A DNA stretch of 64,000 bases. Origin: Microbispora hainanensis. Lineage in GTDB: Bacteria; Actinomycetota; Actinomycetes; Streptosporangiales; Streptosporangiaceae. The notes beneath the pieces are model-generated. The model did no database searches. It had not been told where the DNA came from and worked only from the letters and a program-made list of their open reading frames with translations. The translations under genes and the position numbers were made by a program. This document shows, piece after piece, positions 61,489-64,000 of this stretch. How positions within the stretch are numbered: position 1 is the stretch's first letter; each line of letters opens with the position of its first letter. The DNA is taken from NCBI RefSeq assembly GCF_036186745.1, contig NZ_CP108086.1, positions 5,270,001 through 5,334,000 on the forward strand, written 5' to 3'.

Positions 61489-62784
61489 GTGAACCCGCAT
61501 TCCATAAAAGCCCGCTCCACGATCGCCGCGGCAGGGCTCCTGCTGCTCGCTCTGGTCGTGGGAGGCGTCGGCCTCGACCTGGCGATCCGCTACAGAGTCC
61601 AGAGCGAAGTCTTCTTCTCGGCCGAGCAGGTCGCCGCGCGATGGAGCGCGGCGGCGCGCAACGGCGCCGTGCCGCGCCCGATCCCCACCACCACCGACAT
61701 CACCCTCGTCCAGTTCGTGAACGCCCGCGGCGAAGTCGTCAACTCGAGCATGCAAGCTGCGGGCATGCGGCCGCTCAGCACGCTGCGCCCTCCGGCGGAC
61801 GATCGCCTCCAGAAGCGCACGGAGTGTTCCGCGCAGGGCCGGTGCATCATGCTCATGGCCAATCGGGTCACCCCGGCCGCGGACTCGCCGGTCGTGTACG
61901 CCGGCACGGCCCAGCCGTCCCTCCTGGCCACGCACAATCTGGAGTACGCCATAGCTGTGGGCGGCATCCTGATCCTGATCTCGGTCGCCCGGATGACGTG
62001 GTGGGCGATGGGGCGGACCCTGCGCTCGGTCGAGCGGGAACGCCAGTTCGCTTCCACCACATCCCATGAGCTCAGGACGCCGATCGCCGGTCTGCGGGCG
62101 CATTTGGAGGAGGCTCTCCTCTATCCCGACGACGTCGACCCGCGCGACACCATCCAGGGAGCCTTGCGGGCCACCGGCCGGCTTGAGGCGATCGTCGACG
62201 ACCTGCTGCTGATGACCCGGCTGCACGGCACCGCCGCGGCGGCGCCGGAGTTGGTAGAGCTCGGCGCGCTGGCGGCGGAGGAGGCGTCGGCGCTGGCCCC
62301 CGGGGTGCCGGTGCACGTTCTGGCGGCCGGCGACGTGCGCGTCTACGGCTCCCGGATCCGGCTGGCCCGCGTGATCGGCAACCTCCTGAGCAACGCGCAA
62401 CGGCATGCGGTCAGCGTTGTCACGGTGACGGTCGACTCCGTCGGCGACCAGGCTGTCGTGGCGGTCACCGACGACGGGGCGGGCGTCCCCCCGGCGGATC
62501 GCGAGCGCGTCTTCGAACTTTTCGTTCGCCTGGACGAGGGGCATCGCCTGGATTCCGGCGGCAGTGGTCTCGGCCTCGCCATCTCCCGCGACATCGCTCA
62601 CGCCCACAACGGCACGTTGCGAATCGAGGACTCTCCGGTAGGCGCCCGTTTCGTGCTGACGCTGCCGCTGGCGGGGACGGCGGGAGCCGCGGCGGAGTCG
62701 ACCGCCGTGCCCGGGCAGGCCGCCGCCAAGTCTCGGAAGAACACCCGGGCCGAGCGTCGGCCGTCTGCCGGGACCGGCCCATGA
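61489..62784 (+). CDS. Sensor histidine kinase (no partner regulator nearby)
   Basis: A 431-residue membrane kinase: TM1 about 12-30, an extracytoplasmic sensor of about 110 residues with two cysteines (TECSAQGRCIM), TM2 about 148-168, then a dimerisation domain with phospho-acceptor His in TTSHELRTPIAGL and an ATPase domain with N-box NLLSNAQRHA, G1 DDGAGVPP and G2 GSGLGLAIS. No HAMP domain is evident. No response regulator gene adjoins it on either side. GTG 61489 has GGAGGGG upstream. A 43-residue ORF is coupled to its stop (ATGA). Confidence 0.9.
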   Translation: MNPHSIKARSTIAAAGLLLLALVVGGVGLDLAIRYRVQSEVFFSAEQVAARWSAAARNGAVPRPIPTTTDITLVQFVNARGEVVNSSMQAAGMRPLSTLRPPADDRLQKRTECSAQGRCIMLMANRVTPAADSPVVYAGTAQPSLLATHNLEYAIAVGGILILISVARMTWWAMGRTLRSVERERQFASTTSHELRTPIAGLRAHLEEALLYPDDVDPRDTIQGALRATGRLEAIVDDLLLMTRLHGTAAAAPELVELGALAAEEASALAPGVPVHVLAAGDVRVYGSRIRLARVIGNLLSNAQRHAVSVVTVTVDSVGDQAVVAVTDDGAGVPPADRERVFELFVRLDEGHRLDSGGSGLGLAISRDIAHAHNGTLRIEDSPVGARFVLTLPLAGTAGAAAESTAVPGQAAAKSRKNTRAERRPSAGTGP

Positions 62785-62912
62785 GCGCAGCGGTCGCTCC
62801 GGGCCTTCCCACGACGAAGCAGGCCCAGCGCCTGGGCGCGCTGGTGAAGCGCGGCGCCGACGCGGAGGACGTCGCCACGGCGATCGACGAACTCGCCGCC
62901 ACGCCAGGCTGA
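62781..62912 (+). CDS. Small ORF (43 aa) translationally coupled to the kinase gene
   Basis: ATG 62781 overlaps the kinase stop (ATGA). The frame has strong G/C third positions and encodes a soluble, probably helical peptide with TTKQAQRLGALVKRGADA and DVATAIDELAATPG. No known family. Either a real small protein, a kinase accessory, or a remnant of a lost response-regulator gene. Confidence 0.5.
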   Translation: MSAAVAPGLPTTKQAQRLGALVKRGADAEDVATAIDELAATPG

Positions 62913-63072
62913 CGACGTCTCGGGGCGGCGCCCGAGAAGGCGAGCGCGGCCACACGGCCCGCGGCCGTGCCCGCTCACCCGTGTCGATTCGCGGGGGCAA
63001 CCGGGGACACGGCGCAACCGCCGTCCGTTGACGGGAAGGCGGGATCGCCCCGCCGGCCGGAGGAGGTGGCTG

Positions 63073-63678
63073 ATGTTCGCGGCGCTCACCGGGCTCGGAC
63101 TGTCGACCGCGGCCGGGCTCAACGCGTACATCCCGTTGCTGCTCGTCGGCGTGCTCGCGCGGGTCACCGACGCCGTGCGGCTGCCGGCCGAGTACGCCTG
63201 GCTGTCCGACACCTGGGTTCTCGCGATCATCGCCGTGCTGCTGGTCGCCGAGTTCGTCCTCGACAAGGTGCCCGTGGTCGACCACGTCAACGACATGATC
63301 CAGACGGCGGTACGGCCCGCGGCGGGCGGCGTGGTCTTCAGCGCCACGGCGGCCGCGGCGGAGATCGACAATTCGGCGTGGATGGCCGAGCACCCGGCGG
63401 TCGGCTGGCTGCTGGGCATCGCCGCCGCACTGGCCGTGCACCTGATCAAGGCTTCGGCGCGGCCGGTGGTGAACGCCACCACGGCGGGTGTGGGCGCGCC
63501 GGTCGTCAGCGTGGCCGAGGACGTGGGCTCGCTCGGCATGAGCCTGATCGCGATCTTCCTGCCCATCCTGGTGGTGGCGGCGCTGGCCGTGCTGGCGTTC
63601 GTGGCCTGGCGGCTCATCCGCAGGGTGCGGCGCCAGCGGGCCGCCCGCCGCGCCCGCGCCACCGCGCCGCCCGGCTGA
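63073..63678 (+). CDS. DUF4126 family membrane protein
   Basis: A 201-residue protein with about five membrane segments. The start FAALTGLGLSTAAGLNAYIP and the middle DKVPVVDHVNDMIQTAVRP mark the DUF4126 family, of unknown function. ATG 63073 has a perfect AGGAGG seven bases before it. The C-terminus is Arg-rich and cytoplasmic. Confidence 0.88.
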   Translation: MFAALTGLGLSTAAGLNAYIPLLLVGVLARVTDAVRLPAEYAWLSDTWVLAIIAVLLVAEFVLDKVPVVDHVNDMIQTAVRPAAGGVVFSATAAAAEIDNSAWMAEHPAVGWLLGIAAALAVHLIKASARPVVNATTAGVGAPVVSVAEDVGSLGMSLIAIFLPILVVAALAVLAFVAWRLIRRVRRQRAARRARATAPPG

Positions 63679-63720
63679 CCGGCGGCTCACCACCCTCGCT
63701 CGCGGCCGGCGCTGTTCGGC

Positions 63721-64000
63721 TCAGCCGATGAAGGGGCTCAGGTCGAGGTCGATGTCCACGTCGAAGCCGACGTAGGTCGTGAGGCGCTTGCGATGGATCC
63801 CGGTCGGCACGTACGCCCTGACGCTCGGCTCCAGCTCGAACGTGTACGCGACCGGTTCCTGGTCTTCCAATTCGATGCGCCAGAGATATCTGATCCCGGC
63901 GTCCGAGTAATTGATCGGCTTCGTCGTGCGGTCCCGCTCCTCCGAGTCGGGTGACACGACCTCGACGACGAGCTGGACTTCCTCCGGTCGGTAAGAGGTC
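63721..64000 (-). CDS. Uma2-family (DUF820) protein, 5' end outside the window
   Basis: The C-terminal 92 residues of a Uma2-type protein, of the PD-(D/E)xK nuclease superfamily. The diagnostic segment EVQLVVEVVSPDS has the family's E-V-x-S-P catalytic core; DRTTKPINYSDAGIRYLWRIE follows, as in many paralogues of actinobacteria and cyanobacteria (only the first part quoted as RTTKPINYSDAGIRYLW). The frame stays open to the right edge. Function of these proteins is unsettled. Confidence 0.85.
   Translation of the reverse strand, partial: TSYRPEEVQLVVEVVSPDSEERDRTTKPINYSDAGIRYLWRIELEDQEPVAYTFELEPSVRAYVPTGIHRKRLTTYVGFDVDIDLDLSPFIG

Overview
The window is about 71% GC by eye, with almost exclusively G/C third codon positions, many GTG/TTG starts, overlapping stop/start codons and AGGAGG-type ribosome sites. 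The gene order gltBD, pyk, pdtaR, liv transporter, polA, rpsA, coaE, uvrB is, from memory, the order of the Streptomyces coelicolor chromosome core between gltB and uvrB. Together with Streptosporangiales-like proteins this points to a chromosomal segment of a filamentous actinobacterium (Streptosporangiaceae such as Nonomuraea, Streptosporangium or Microbispora are the best guess; this is inference). I see no prophage, plasmid, CRISPR array or insertion sequence.

Layout. 1-8.6 kb: end of glutamate synthase (gltB, gltD), a secreted subtilisin, two small membrane/lipoprotein genes and pyruvate kinase. 8.7-12.4 kb: two coupled half-ABC exporters. 12.5-15.0 kb: small membrane protein, NAD(P)-binding protein, a thioesterase/acyl-CoA dehydrogenase pair. 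15.1-21.7 kb: a five-gene Liv-type ABC importer operon whose genes all overlap, divergent from a PucR-type regulator, then tRNA-Leu(CAA). 21.9-29.7 kb: the ANTAR response regulator PdtaR and a second Liv-type importer (binding protein on +, four-gene operon on -), whose LivH carries an extracytoplasmic N-terminal domain. 29.8-37.7 kb: polA, a DUF2127 membrane protein, a polysaccharide deacetylase, rpsA, an acetyltransferase and coaE. 38-41.2 kb: a damaged Rieske oxygenase under a TetR regulator, and a hydrolase/TetR pair. 41.4-47.1 kb: a 1,924-residue TIR / degenerate metallophosphatase / NACHT ATPase / pentapeptide / WD40 protein, the most striking item. 47.2-49.8 kb: an ion transporter, HxlR regulator and NmrA-like protein. 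49.9-54.3 kb: a biotin-uptake operon (bioY, bioM, bioN) with an acyl-CoA ligase and a thiolase inside it. 54.5-57.0 kb: a tightly coupled three-gene operon of unknown role (two-TM protein, cupin, inositol-monophosphatase-like phosphatase). 57.3-64 kb: uvrB, a secreted protein, an Rrf2 regulator, an orphan histidine kinase with a 43-residue coupled ORF, a DUF4126 membrane protein and a truncated Uma2-family gene.

Cross-cutting features. At least ten genes have a TANNNT-like -10 box 6-8 bases before the start codon, so leaderless transcription seems common, and this settles several starts. Short G+C-rich tandem repeats occur at gene ends and in intergenic gaps; several are translated into low-complexity protein tails.
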